Positions 26,707 through 35,610 of a stretch of DNA of 64,000 bases are shown here, one piece after another; within the stretch, counting starts at the first letter, position 1, and each line of letters opens with the position of its first letter. Below the pieces are notes generated by a model, which worked only from the letters and a program-made list of their open reading frames with translations, was not told where the DNA came from and did not search any database. The stretch comes from RGIG8775 sp045612185 (GTDB lineage: Bacteria; Bacillota; Clostridia; Oscillospirales; CAG-272). Location of the stretch: assembly GCA_045612185.1 (NCBI GenBank), contig JAZKYO010000092.1, positions 10,775 to 74,774 on the forward strand, in the 5' to 3' direction. A program made the translations under genes and the position numbers.

Positions 26707-28476
26707 ATGTTCTCGATAAGATTTGTGTGGGAAAAGTTAAAGGGTAGACGGTGGATGATTATTCTGGGATTTATAGTTTCAGTAATATATTCTGCCTCAG
26801 TAGTTATTAACCCGTGGCTATCAAAGCTATTGGTAGATGACGCGATAAAGGCCAAAGGCGGACCTGACGTTGATCTGCTTATAAAGCTTATAATCGCAAT
26901 GACGTTAATTGTATTTTTCAGAACAATTATACTTTTTGTAAGAAAAGTACTGTTTGAAATGGCGAGCCAGAAGATGCTGGCAAATATCAGGCTTTCTATT
27001 TTCAATAACATTCAGCATCAGGAATTAAGTTTTTTCGATAAAATAAAAGCGGGAGATCTTATAACTCGCTCTACCAGCGACGTTAACCACGCAAGACACT
27101 TTGTAGCCTATACTCTTTTTACGCTTGTTGATACTATCGTTCTGTTTGTTGCATCTGTAAGCGTCTTGCTCTTCGTAAGCCCTGAACTTACACTTTCGCT
27201 CTTAGCGGTAATGCCTATACTTGGCATAACCTCGTACTTCTATACTAAAAAGGTCGCTCCTATTTATCGTTCTATCCGTAACTGCTTCGCACAGCTTAAC
27301 ATAAGTGCGCAAGAAAATATCGAGGGTAACCGAGTAGTTAAAGCCTTTGCGCGCGAGGATTACGAAATAGAAAAATTTGAAAAAGCCAGCGCAACCTACC
27401 GAGACGAAAGTCTTAAAGCGTCTTACGCTTGGCAGAAAATCGTTCCTATTATCGAATTTTTGGCGCAAAGTCTATCGTTTATAACTCTTTTGGTTGGCGG
27501 TATCTTGGTAATAAACAACAAAATCACTATAGGCGATCTGTCAATGTTTACCGCGCTCACATGGGCTCTTTCGCTCCCCATGAGAAATATAAGCACTATA
27601 CTAAATAATTATCAGCAATTTATAACCAGCACCTTTAAAATCATTGAGCTTTGCGAGGCAAGCCCGCTTATTGCGGATAGACACGACGCGATAAAATCAG
27701 ACGAGATGTTGAGCGGCAAAATTGAGTTCAAAAACGTTACGTTCAAATACTCAAAAAACGGAGACAAAATATTGGACGACATTTCGTTTGTTATTAATCC
27801 GGGAGAAACGGTTGCCATAATGGGACCTACCGGCTCGGGTAAAACAACTATGATAAACCTGATGGCACGTTTTTATGACACTACCGAGGGAGAAATATTT
27901 CTTGACGGTGTAAGCCTTAAGATGCGACGCCTTGAAGATATCAGACGTTCTATAGCAATTGCAACGCAAGACGTTTTCCTGTTCTCCGACACTGTTGAAA
28001 ATAATATTTCCTATAGCTATCCGGAAATGGATGAGGAAAAAATACACCAATACGCAAAGCTTGCCGCTGCTGACGAATTCATTCACAAAATGGATAACGG
28101 ATACGAAACCATAATCGGAGAGCGCGGCGTTGGTATTTCCGGCGGTCAGAAACAACGTTTGGCTTTGGCACGCGCAATGGCTGCCGAATCTCCCATACTG
28201 ATTTTGGACGATACGACCTCTGCTGTTGATATGGAAACAGAAAAATACATACAGCATAGTTTAAGGTCGCTTCCCACTAATGCGACAAAAATTATTATTG
28301 CGCAGAGAATCTCTTCGGTAAGACACGCCGACAAGATTATGATCCTTCAGAACGGCAAGATAGACATCGGAACACATGAAACACTTGCCCGTACCAATTC
28401 CTATTACCGAAGCATTTGCGACATTCAGGACATTGCCGATCTTCCGGTATTTACAGGAGGTGAAAATAATGGCTAA
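26707..28476 (+). CDS. heterodimeric ABC exporter subunit with non-catalytic ATP site (TM287/YheI-like)
   Basis: 589 residues: six-helix exporter domain (about 10-310) fused to an ATPase (Walker A GPTGSGKTT near 372-380). The signature GISGGQKQR is intact, but Walker B reads LILDDTTSAVD, with Asp where the catalytic Glu belongs. That is the hallmark of the inactive-site subunit of heterodimeric exporters such as TM287/288 or TmrAB. It overlaps the partner gene by eight bases. The pair likely exports lipids, peptides or drugs; the substrate is unknown. GAGAGG precedes the ATG. Read from radA or an unseen promoter in the 39-base gap. Confidence 0.92.
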   Translation: MFSIRFVWEKLKGRRWMIILGFIVSVIYSASVVINPWLSKLLVDDAIKAKGGPDVDLLIKLIIAMTLIVFFRTIILFVRKVLFEMASQKMLANIRLSIFNNIQHQELSFFDKIKAGDLITRSTSDVNHARHFVAYTLFTLVDTIVLFVASVSVLLFVSPELTLSLLAVMPILGITSYFYTKKVAPIYRSIRNCFAQLNISAQENIEGNRVVKAFAREDYEIEKFEKASATYRDESLKASYAWQKIVPIIEFLAQSLSFITLLVGGILVINNKITIGDLSMFTALTWALSLPMRNISTILNNYQQFITSTFKIIELCEASPLIADRHDAIKSDEMLSGKIEFKNVTFKYSKNGDKILDDISFVINPGETVAIMGPTGSGKTTMINLMARFYDTTEGEIFLDGVSLKMRRLEDIRRSIAIATQDVFLFSDTVENNISYSYPEMDEEKIHQYAKLAAADEFIHKMDNGYETIIGERGVGISGGQKQRLALARAMAAESPILILDDTTSAVDMETEKYIQHSLRSLPTNATKIIIAQRISSVRHADKIMILQNGKIDIGTHETLARTNSYYRSICDIQDIADLPVFTGGENNG

Positions 28477-30250
28477 ACGTAATAAGTATGACGTTGATGA
28501 AGAGCTTGACCGACACTTAGACTTTTCCAGACTTAAACGCGCCCTTGTTTACATAAAACCGTATAGAGCCTTGATGCTGTTGGCATTGTTCATGTCTGCG
28601 TTTGCGGCAATAATGGGTCTTCTTCCGCCGAAATTTTTGCAAACAGCTATTGACGAGGCTATGGTCAATCCCGATAAACAAGCGGGAATCCGTCAGCTTG
28701 TAGCTTTGGCAATCGCCACCCTTGTAACAATTATAATTAGTGCTGTTATGAGCGGTTTGCGAGGATTTTTGATGTCAAAAATAGGACAAAATATTATTTT
28801 CAACATCAGAAAAGACTTGTTCGAACATCTCCAAAAGCTTCCCTTCTCTTACTATGACTCTCGCCCCCACGGAAAAATTCTTGTTCGTGTAGTTAACTAC
28901 GTAAACAACGTGTCCAACACCTTGACCAACGGAATAATCAATGCGGTCATAGATATTCTTAACATTGCTTTTATAGCTGTGTTTATGTTTATACTTAACG
29001 CAAAGCTTGCTTTACTTGTTCTGATTGGTCTTCCGATACTTCTTGCTTTCGTTTTCCTGGTAAAAAATTTCCAGAGAAAAGCTCATCTTGTTTCCAACAA
29101 TAAAAACTCAAACCTTACCGCATACACCTGCGAAAACATCAACGGTGTAAAGGTGGTAGAAATTTTCAACCGACAAGAGGAAAATTACAAGATTTACGAA
29201 AAGCTCAACGTGGATTACCGAATGGCTTGGTATAAAATGGCGTTCATGTCGGTTACCCCATCTATCGTCAGTGAGAATCTGAAACGCTTTGTGGTTAGCT
29301 TGGTTTATATCGGCGGAGTTGTTTGGATATCTCCTACCGTTGAGATAGGTGTTCTGCTTGCCATGGCAACCTACGCCTCAAAATTCTGGGATCCTATTAT
29401 TTCTCTTGCTAATATTTACAACGATTTCCTTACATCCGCATCTTACCTTGAAAGAATTTTCCAAACTATGGACGAGCCTATAGACATAGCGGACGGAGAG
29501 AATTCCAAGCCACTTGATAATATACGCGGTGAAATCGAGTTCAAAAACGTAAGCTTTGAGTACGAAAAGGACATCAGAATACTCAAGGATATTTCCTTCA
29601 AAGCTGAGGCAGGCGAGTCTATCGCATTGGTTGGTCCCACGGGCTCAGGAAAATCGACTATTGTAAACCTTATCAGCCGTTTCTACAACGTTTCCTCGGG
29701 AGAACTTCTCATCGACGGCGTAAATATTAATAATATTACTATAAACTCGTTGAGAACTCAAATGGGCATCATGCTTCAGGATAGCTTTATATTCTCGGGA
29801 ACAATTGCCGACAACGTAAGATACGGAAAGCTTGACGCAACTCTCGATGAGGTCAAGGCGGCTTGCAAAGCAGTTTGCGCCGATCAATTTATAGAAAGTT
29901 TCCCCGACGGATACGATACAGTTGTAAACGAGCGAGGCGGTATGCTGTCTCAAGGACAAAAACAGCTTATCGCTTTTGCGAGAACGATGTTGAGAAATCC
30001 TGCTGTACTTATTCTTGATGAGGCAACATCTTCCATCGACGCAAACACCGAAAAGCTGCTTCAAATCGGCATCGAATCATTGCTTAAAGGCAGAACTTCG
30101 TTTATTATCGCGCACCGACTTTCAACTATAAAGAACTGTGATAAAATTATGTTTATCCAGGACGGCAAAATTGTGGAATGCGGCACGCACGACGAGCTTA
30201 TGGCAAAGCAAGGCGCATACTACAAGCTTTGCATGGCTCAAGAAAAATAA
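28469..30250 (+). CDS. heterodimeric ABC exporter subunit with catalytic ATP site (TM288/YheH-like)
   Basis: 593 residues from ATG 28469, chosen for the AGGAGGTG seven bases upstream; the frame continues upstream inside the neighbour without a site. Six-helix domain, then ATPase with Walker A GPTGSGKST, Walker B VLILDEATSSID with the catalytic Glu, and H-loop IAHRLST. Its signature is LSQGQ rather than LSGGQ. Combined with the Asp in the partner, this gives one consensus and one degenerate ATP site, as in characterised heterodimers. The long soluble N-terminus before helix 1 (MAKRNKYDVDEELDRHLD) is usual for this subunit. Confidence 0.93.
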   Translation: MAKRNKYDVDEELDRHLDFSRLKRALVYIKPYRALMLLALFMSAFAAIMGLLPPKFLQTAIDEAMVNPDKQAGIRQLVALAIATLVTIIISAVMSGLRGFLMSKIGQNIIFNIRKDLFEHLQKLPFSYYDSRPHGKILVRVVNYVNNVSNTLTNGIINAVIDILNIAFIAVFMFILNAKLALLVLIGLPILLAFVFLVKNFQRKAHLVSNNKNSNLTAYTCENINGVKVVEIFNRQEENYKIYEKLNVDYRMAWYKMAFMSVTPSIVSENLKRFVVSLVYIGGVVWISPTVEIGVLLAMATYASKFWDPIISLANIYNDFLTSASYLERIFQTMDEPIDIADGENSKPLDNIRGEIEFKNVSFEYEKDIRILKDISFKAEAGESIALVGPTGSGKSTIVNLISRFYNVSSGELLIDGVNINNITINSLRTQMGIMLQDSFIFSGTIADNVRYGKLDATLDEVKAACKAVCADQFIESFPDGYDTVVNERGGMLSQGQKQLIAFARTMLRNPAVLILDEATSSIDANTEKLLQIGIESLLKGRTSFIIAHRLSTIKNCDKIMFIQDGKIVECGTHDELMAKQGAYYKLCMAQEK

Positions 30251-30254
30251 CTGC

Positions 30255-30290
30255 AAAAAAGCCACCGAGTTTTTTCTCGATGGCTTTTCA
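30255..30290 (+). terminator. terminator of the ABC exporter pair
   Basis: GCCACCGAG (30261-30269) / CTCGATGGC (30276-30284) with one mismatch, flanked by A and T runs. Confidence 0.8.
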
Positions 30291-30298
30291 TTAAACTA

Positions 30299-30327
30299 AA
30301 AACTCCCGCGGAAACCGCGGGAGTTTT
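30299..30327 (-). terminator. terminator of rpsB-tsf
   Basis: Perfect 13-bp stem AAAACTCCCGCGG (30299-30311) / CCGCGGGAGTTTT (30315-30327) with an AAA loop; back-to-back with the exporter terminator and ending the convergent tsf. Confidence 0.93.
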
Positions 30328-30343
30328 ATTTGTAATTATTAGA

Positions 30344-31276
30344 TTACTTCTGACCTGCGAGCTTTGCGATTTCCTCTGCAAAGTTCTCTTCTCTCTTCTG
30401 AAGACCTTCGCCCTTCTCGAAGAGTACGAAGCTTACGATCTTGATATCTACGCCAAGCTCTTTTGCTGTAGCGGCAACGTACTTACCAACTGTAAGATCA
30501 TCATCCTTAACATATGCCTGCTCAACAAGGCAAACTCTCTCATAGAACTTACCAAGTCTACCTGCAACCATCTTTTCAAGAATGTTCTCGGGCTTATTAG
30601 CGTTCTTGGGATCGTTCTTAGCCTGTGCAATAAGAACGCTCTTCTCAGCCTCAACAGCAGATGCGGGAACGTCCTCGATGTTAACGTACTCAGGGGGGTT
30701 ACCTGCTGCAAGCTGAAGTGCGATGTTCTTAGCGAACTCTGCGAACTTATCGTTGCCTGCAACGTCTGCGCTTGTCTCAAACTTAACGATAACACCTGTT
30801 GTACCTGTTCCGTGGATATATGTGGAAAGTGTACCCTCAACAAGCTCAAAGCGGCGGATGCTGATCTTCTCACCTATAACAGCGATCTTCTCAACAAGTG
30901 CAGCCTCTACTGTTGCGCTTGTTCCTGCAAATGCAGTAGCCATAAGAGCCTCAAGTGTAGCGGGCTTCTTATCGATAATAGTCTCAAGAAGCTCCTTAAC
31001 AAAGGTCTTGAAAGACTCATTCTTTGCAACGAAGTCTGTCTCGGTATTAACCTCAACGATTGCAGCAACATTGCCCTTAACAAGAATATCAACAATACCC
31101 TCTGCAGCAATTCTGCTTTCCTTCTTAGCAGCCGTAGCAAGACCCTTTTCACGAAGGATCTGAACAGCCTTATCCATATCGCCGTCAGCCTCAACAAGAG
31201 CCTTCTTGCAATCCATCATACCAAGACCTGTCTTTGCACGAAGTGCAGCAACGTCTTTTGCTGTAATGTTAGCCAT
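30344..31276 (-). CDS. tsf: elongation factor Ts
   Basis: 310 residues. It exchanges GDP on EF-Tu. N-terminal UBA-like ITAKDVAALRAKTGLGMMDC, then ALVEADGDMDKAVQILREKG, the core TDFVAKNESF motif, two dimerisation subdomains and a C-terminal helix. Slightly longer than the E. coli form, usual in Clostridia. AGAGGA precedes the ATG. Follows rpsB after 44 bases. Confidence 0.97.
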   Translation of the reverse strand: MANITAKDVAALRAKTGLGMMDCKKALVEADGDMDKAVQILREKGLATAAKKESRIAAEGIVDILVKGNVAAIVEVNTETDFVAKNESFKTFVKELLETIIDKKPATLEALMATAFAGTSATVEAALVEKIAVIGEKISIRRFELVEGTLSTYIHGTGTTGVIVKFETSADVAGNDKFAEFAKNIALQLAAGNPPEYVNIEDVPASAVEAEKSVLIAQAKNDPKNANKPENILEKMVAGRLGKFYERVCLVEQAYVKDDDLTVGKYVAATAKELGVDIKIVSFVLFEKGEGLQKREENFAEEIAKLAGQK

Positions 31277-31320
31277 TTGTATATCCTCTTTTCTTAAAAT
31301 TTCAAAATAATAACGTAGAA

Positions 31321-32061
31321 TTACTCTGCGCTTTCCTCTGCAGTTTCCTCAACAACTTCTGCTGCCTCAGCAACCTGCTCGCCCTGCTTGCCCTCAATAA
31401 CAGCGTCAGCAATTACGGAAGAGATAAGCTTAATAGCGCGGATAGCATCATCATTACCGGGAATTACGTAATCAGCATCGTCAGGATCACAGTTTGTATC
31501 AACGATTGCAACAACCGGAATACCAAGCTTCTTAGCCTCAAGAACTGCATTTCTCTCCTTCTTGGGGTCTACGATGAAAATAGCAGCGGGGAGAGTGTCC
31601 ATTGTCTTGATACCGCCGTAGTTCTTCTCAAGGTCGAAGATTTCCTTCTGCTTTGCAGCGATCTCTTTCTTTGTAAGAAGATCGAATGTGCCATCCTCCT
31701 GCATCTTCTCAAGGCTGTTAAGTCTTCTGATAGATCTCTGGATGGTCTTGAAGTTTGTCATCATTCCGCCGGGCCAACGAACGTTTACGTAGTACATACC
31801 GCAACGCTCTGCTTCTTCCTTGATAGCGTCAGCAGCCTGCTTCTTTGTACCAACGAAAAGGATGTTTCCGCCTTCTGCGGCAATGTCACGGATGAACATA
31901 TACGCTTCTTCAAACTTCTTTACAGTCTTCTGAAGGTCGATGATGTAGATTCCGTTTCTTTCTGTGAAGATGTACTCAGCCATTTTGGGGTTCCATCTTC
32001 TTGTGTGATGTCCGAAATGGACGCCTGCTTCAAGCAGCTGTTTGATTGTGATAATAGACAT
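31321..32061 (-). CDS. rpsB: 30S ribosomal protein S2
   Basis: 246 residues from ATG 32061, chosen for AAGGAGG seven to eight bases upstream and because MSIITIKQLLEAGVHFGHHT is the conserved S2 start; the upstream open frame is leader. Family marks: RRWNPKMAEYIFTERNGIYIIDLQKT, FVGTKKQAADAIKEEA, RWPGGMMTNFKT, IFIVDPKKERNAVLEAKKL and DTNCDPDDADYVIPGNDDAIRA. C-terminal acidic tail. It has a long structured 5' leader and its own promoter. Confidence 0.98.
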   Translation of the reverse strand: MSIITIKQLLEAGVHFGHHTRRWNPKMAEYIFTERNGIYIIDLQKTVKKFEEAYMFIRDIAAEGGNILFVGTKKQAADAIKEEAERCGMYYVNVRWPGGMMTNFKTIQRSIRRLNSLEKMQEDGTFDLLTKKEIAAKQKEIFDLEKNYGGIKTMDTLPAAIFIVDPKKERNAVLEAKKLGIPVVAIVDTNCDPDDADYVIPGNDDAIRAIKLISSVIADAVIEGKQGEQVAEAAEVVEETAEESAE

Positions 32062-32200
32062 TTTTATGTCCTCCTTCGGTTTTTTCCACCACAAAGCGGT
32101 AAGCGCATAAACCGCGGCACAACGCCACGGCACCGACGCACGATTGCCTTGTGTGTGTATTTTATTATTTACGGACGCCCAATCACAAGCGTGCCGCAAC
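32062..32200 (-). promoter_or_regulatory. structured 5' leader of rpsB-tsf, candidate autoregulatory element
   Basis: About 140 bases between the promoter and rpsB, visibly more GC-rich than other intergenic DNA. On the minus strand GCGGCAC (complement of 32191-32197) can pair with GTGCCGC (complement of 32114-32120), closing a domain of about 85 bases with further internal pairing. A ribosomal-protein feedback leader is plausible by analogy with the rpsB leaders of other bacteria; I did not match it to a named Rfam motif. Confidence 0.5.
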
Positions 32201-32206
32201 TTTTGT

Positions 32207-32235
32207 ATTTTACCATATTATTCTTGAATAATCAA
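32207..32235 (-). promoter_or_regulatory. promoter of rpsB-tsf
   Basis: On the minus strand TTGATT, 17 bp, TAAAAT. Confidence 0.65.
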
Positions 32236-32261
32236 TAGGCATACGATAAATTTACAAAATG

Positions 32262-32537
32262 TTAACATTTGTGTTTTCCCCGCTCCGGCGTGCCACAGCT
32301 CAGCGACTCCATTTTGACTAAAATGGTATCTTCACCGATACACTCGATCTTCTCCCACGGAATCACTATTTTATCATTTTTCCAGAAGCATAGCCATCCT
32401 CCTGCAGGAACGATAAGCGCGAGTATTTTGGCGTCGCAAAGACTCACTTCAAAATCAGTGGCGCATCCAAGTCTCGCCCCATCGCAAAGGTTGATTATCT
32501 CTTTTTTCCGTATATCCTCGGTACTGCAGATATTCAT
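32262..32537 (-). CDS. ymxH: YlmC/YmxH-family PRC-barrel small protein
   Basis: 91 residues. The pattern DIRKKEIINLCDGARLGCATDF followed by IVPWEKIECIGEDTILVKM is characteristic of the YlmC/YmxH group, small PRC-barrel proteins widespread in spore-forming Firmicutes, with no defined biochemical role. GGAGG lies eight bases before the ATG. Last gene of the ruvC-to-ymxH operon; no clear terminator follows before the rpsB promoter. Confidence 0.85.
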   Translation of the reverse strand: MNICSTEDIRKKEIINLCDGARLGCATDFEVSLCDAKILALIVPAGGWLCFWKNDKIVIPWEKIECIGEDTILVKMESLSCGTPERGKHKC

Positions 32538-32585
32538 AACAAATCCTCCAAAAGTTTTTGTTAAAATATATGCGTTTTCAAGGAA

Positions 32586-34889
32586 TTAATTGCATTTTAT
32601 ATCAAGCGCATCGTTAACTACGGATATAACCGTTTCGGTAATAGCTTTATCATAATTGGAAATAATATACTCAGCCAGCTTATCTTCAATCTCGGTCTGA
32701 ATAAATCTGCGCATATTTCTTGCGCCGAACTTGTTCGAAAAAGAGTTTTTGGCGATATACTCATTTACGCCGTCAGCAACCTCTAAGGCAATATTCTTTT
32801 CGGCAAGAGCCTCGGCAAGCTCACCAAGCATTATATTAGCTATTCTCGCGAAATCGCTTTCATCAAGCGATCTGAAGGTAACAATTTCATCTATTCTGTT
32901 GATAAACTCCGGACGAAGGAATTTCGAAAGTGCTTTATTGGTCTTGTTTTCAGACACAACCTGTGCGTTTTCCGCAAATCCTACGAAATTACCTGAGCTA
33001 TCCGATCCCGCATTTGTTGTCATTACGATAACAGTATTTTCAAAATTCACCGTTTTCCCCTGCGAATCGGTTATTCTACCGTCATCAAGTATTTGAAGCA
33101 TTATGTTAAGCACGTCGGGATGAGCCTTTTCGATCTCGTCAAAAAGTATAACCGAGTACGGTCTTCGTCTGATTTTTTCAGTAAGCTGCCCCGCCTCGTC
33201 ATATCCCACATATCCGGGAGGCGCTCCGATAATACGCGAAACCGAATACTTATCCATAAATTCAGACATATCAAGTCTTATCAAAGACTCAGGCGAATTG
33301 AACAGATCAGCCGCCAAAACCTTAACGAGCTCAGTTTTTCCGACACCCGTAGGACCGGCGAAAATAAACGAAACAGGCTTCTTTTTGTATGAAACGCCCG
33401 CGCGTTTTCTCTTTATAGCTCGTGCCACTGCATTTACGGCAACGTCCTGCCCCACAAGTTTTTGCTTTAGTCTTTCCTCAAGCTTGTCAAGTCTTTCAAA
33501 CTCGTTAGCGGCTATATTGGTCGCGGGAACACCGGTCCATATTTCTACAACCGACGCCAATTCAAATTCAGTCATAATAATCTTTTCGCATTCAGGCTCA
33601 ATATCTTTAAGTCTGGCGGAAAGTTGAATTTCTTTGGATTTCACCTTTGCGAGCCTTTCATAATGATTGCTGTCTCCGTTTTCGGGTACGCTTTCACCTT
33701 CGATAGCTTCCCTTTCCGACTTAAGCTCAAGAAGCTTGGATCTGATCTCAAGGCTCTCATTAATAGCCGCACTGCTCAAAGACAAATGAGAAGCGGCCTC
33801 GTCAATAAGGTCAATCGCTTTATCCGGCAAATATCTGTCTGTTATATATCTTTCGGACATCATAACCGCTTTGCGAAGCACCTCAACGGGGATTTTAATT
33901 GAATGAAATTCCTCATAGTAATGCTTTATACCCTCAAGCATCTTTACAGTATCATCAATTGAAGGTTCATTAACAGTTACGGGCTGAAAACGTCTTTCAA
34001 GCGCGGTATCCTTTTCGATAAACTTTCTGTACTCATTTAAAGTGGTGGCACCTATAACCTGGACCTCGCCTCTTGAGAGGGCGGGCTTAAGTATATTGGC
34101 GGCATTCATACTTCCCTCGGAGTTACCGGTACCTACTATATTATGAACCTCATCAATAACAAGGATGATATTTCCCTCGCTTTTAACCTCTTTCAAAAGG
34201 CCCATTATTCTTGATTCAAACTGTCCTCTGAACTGAGTTCCCGCCACAAGCGCGGTGAGATCCACAAGGTAGATTTCTTTATTGAGAAGCTTATATGGCA
34301 CATTTCCCGCTACAATTCTCTGTGCAAGAGCCTCTGCAATAGCGGTTTTTCCCACGCCGGGCTCACCGATAAGGCAAGGATTGTTCTTTTGTCTGCGGCA
34401 AAGTATCTGAATAACTCGTGCCAACTCCCTGTCCCTGCCTACAATTTTATCAAGCTCTCCACCACGCGCGCGCCTTGTGAGATTTGTACAAAAGCTATCA
34501 AGAAACTTCAGCTTCTTTTCCGCCTTTTTTTCAGACGCCGAAGAACCGCCTTTTTCTTCTTTAACAACCATATCCTGAGAATCGTTTCCTTCGCTCATAG
34601 TTAATCCCGCCTGTCTGAAAAGACTTTGAAGATCTATAGCCGGAGTACCGCTTTCGCCGCCCTCCACGTTACTTTCCTCAAGCATAGCCATCATCTCGTC
34701 TTCCATTTCGGTAATCTGCTCTTGGGTTATTCCCATTTTCGACATGTAATCTCCGAGAAGATTGTCAAGCGGCAGTCCCAATTCCTTAGCGCATGTAACG
34801 CAAACGCCCTCATTGACTCTTTTTCCATTTTCCAATTTAGTCATAAAAACAACAGCCGCTCTTTTATGACACCGTGAACACATAACCAT
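32586..34889 (-). CDS. clpE: Clp ATPase with N-terminal zinc finger, ClpE-like
   Basis: 767 residues. N-terminal zinc motif C4-x2-C7 ... C30-x2-C33 replaces the usual double Clp_N repeat, as in ClpE; then AAA1 (Walker A GEPGVGKT 175-182, Walker B LVIDEVHN), a short middle domain, and AAA2 (Walker A GPTGVGKT 512-519). A VGF tripeptide near residue 640 (GNFVGFAEN) fits the ClpP-docking loop, so it should feed ClpP. Start uncertain: two ATGs (34889, 34883) and a purine-rich site AAAGG rather far upstream. No ctsR or mcsAB nearby; it lies in a housekeeping operon instead. Confidence 0.9.
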   Translation of the reverse strand: MVMCSRCHKRAAVVFMTKLENGKRVNEGVCVTCAKELGLPLDNLLGDYMSKMGITQEQITEMEDEMMAMLEESNVEGGESGTPAIDLQSLFRQAGLTMSEGNDSQDMVVKEEKGGSSASEKKAEKKLKFLDSFCTNLTRRARGGELDKIVGRDRELARVIQILCRRQKNNPCLIGEPGVGKTAIAEALAQRIVAGNVPYKLLNKEIYLVDLTALVAGTQFRGQFESRIMGLLKEVKSEGNIILVIDEVHNIVGTGNSEGSMNAANILKPALSRGEVQVIGATTLNEYRKFIEKDTALERRFQPVTVNEPSIDDTVKMLEGIKHYYEEFHSIKIPVEVLRKAVMMSERYITDRYLPDKAIDLIDEAASHLSLSSAAINESLEIRSKLLELKSEREAIEGESVPENGDSNHYERLAKVKSKEIQLSARLKDIEPECEKIIMTEFELASVVEIWTGVPATNIAANEFERLDKLEERLKQKLVGQDVAVNAVARAIKRKRAGVSYKKKPVSFIFAGPTGVGKTELVKVLAADLFNSPESLIRLDMSEFMDKYSVSRIIGAPPGYVGYDEAGQLTEKIRRRPYSVILFDEIEKAHPDVLNIMLQILDDGRITDSQGKTVNFENTVIVMTTNAGSDSSGNFVGFAENAQVVSENKTNKALSKFLRPEFINRIDEIVTFRSLDESDFARIANIMLGELAEALAEKNIALEVADGVNEYIAKNSFSNKFGARNMRRFIQTEIEDKLAEYIISNYDKAITETVISVVNDALDIKCN

Positions 34890-34917
34890 GATTTAAATAT
34901 AGACCTTTCCGTTTTCC

Positions 34918-35607
34918 TTAAAACAAATTAAACAACTGAATATTGCTGAACAGCTTAAACAACAGTGTGTTGTTGATAATAACATCAAGCGCCTCAGAGG
35001 ATACAAAAATCCCCACAACAAGGCTGATAACATAAGTTAAAAGCGAAAGCAAAACAAACGCCGCAAGCACTCCTAAAAGGAATCCCAAAAAACAGTTTAC
35101 ACCGTGAACTATAGGCAACTTGGTAAGCAAATCGAGAAGGAATCCCAAAACAAGCAACAGTAGCATCGAAACAAGAAATACCGCTACGTATGCCAAAAGG
35201 TTAGAAATAATTCCCGAAACCGGAGTAGCCACAGAGGCAGAAAATTCCTGAGCGGTCACCTCTAAATTGCCCATAACCTGTCCGTACTTTTCTTGAAGCG
35301 CAGCAGGATCCACAAACTGCTTTACCAAGAAAGGCAAGCTCTCTATCATGCCTTCCAAATCAATACCGCCGGTAGTAGAATCGATAATAGTACTTACTTT
35401 AGACCAAACCCAATTATAAACGCCGTTATATATGAATTTGGTATTTATAAGATCCCCCACCATGGGACCGAATGAGAATGCGAGTATTCCCGATGCAAGA
35501 ACACGTCCATGCTTAAAAAGAGACTGAACAAATCCACGCTTGGCATAGACAATCACCGTAATCAGTGCAATTACAAGAAACAAAACGTCAACAATCCAAC
35601 TGTACAT
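34918..35607 (-). CDS. CvpA family membrane protein
   Basis: 229 residues with about four to five membrane helices: N-terminal SWIVDVLFLVIALITVIVYAKRG, the GFVQSL-type turn after helix 1, and a late GVNCFLGFLLGVLAAFVLLSLL. This is the CvpA/colicin V production family layout; in Firmicutes the role is not settled. It starts three bases after truA. Confidence 0.82.
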   Translation of the reverse strand: MYSWIVDVLFLVIALITVIVYAKRGFVQSLFKHGRVLASGILAFSFGPMVGDLINTKFIYNGVYNWVWSKVSTIIDSTTGGIDLEGMIESLPFLVKQFVDPAALQEKYGQVMGNLEVTAQEFSASVATPVSGIISNLLAYVAVFLVSMLLLLVLGFLLDLLTKLPIVHGVNCFLGFLLGVLAAFVLLSLLTYVISLVVGIFVSSEALDVIINNTLLFKLFSNIQLFNLF

Positions 35608-35610
35608 AAT

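Noticed and set aside
32062..32199. In-frame 46-codon upstream extension of rpsB
   Set aside because: It lies in the GC-rich leader, has no family similarity, and the AAGGAGG site fits only the internal ATG at 32061.
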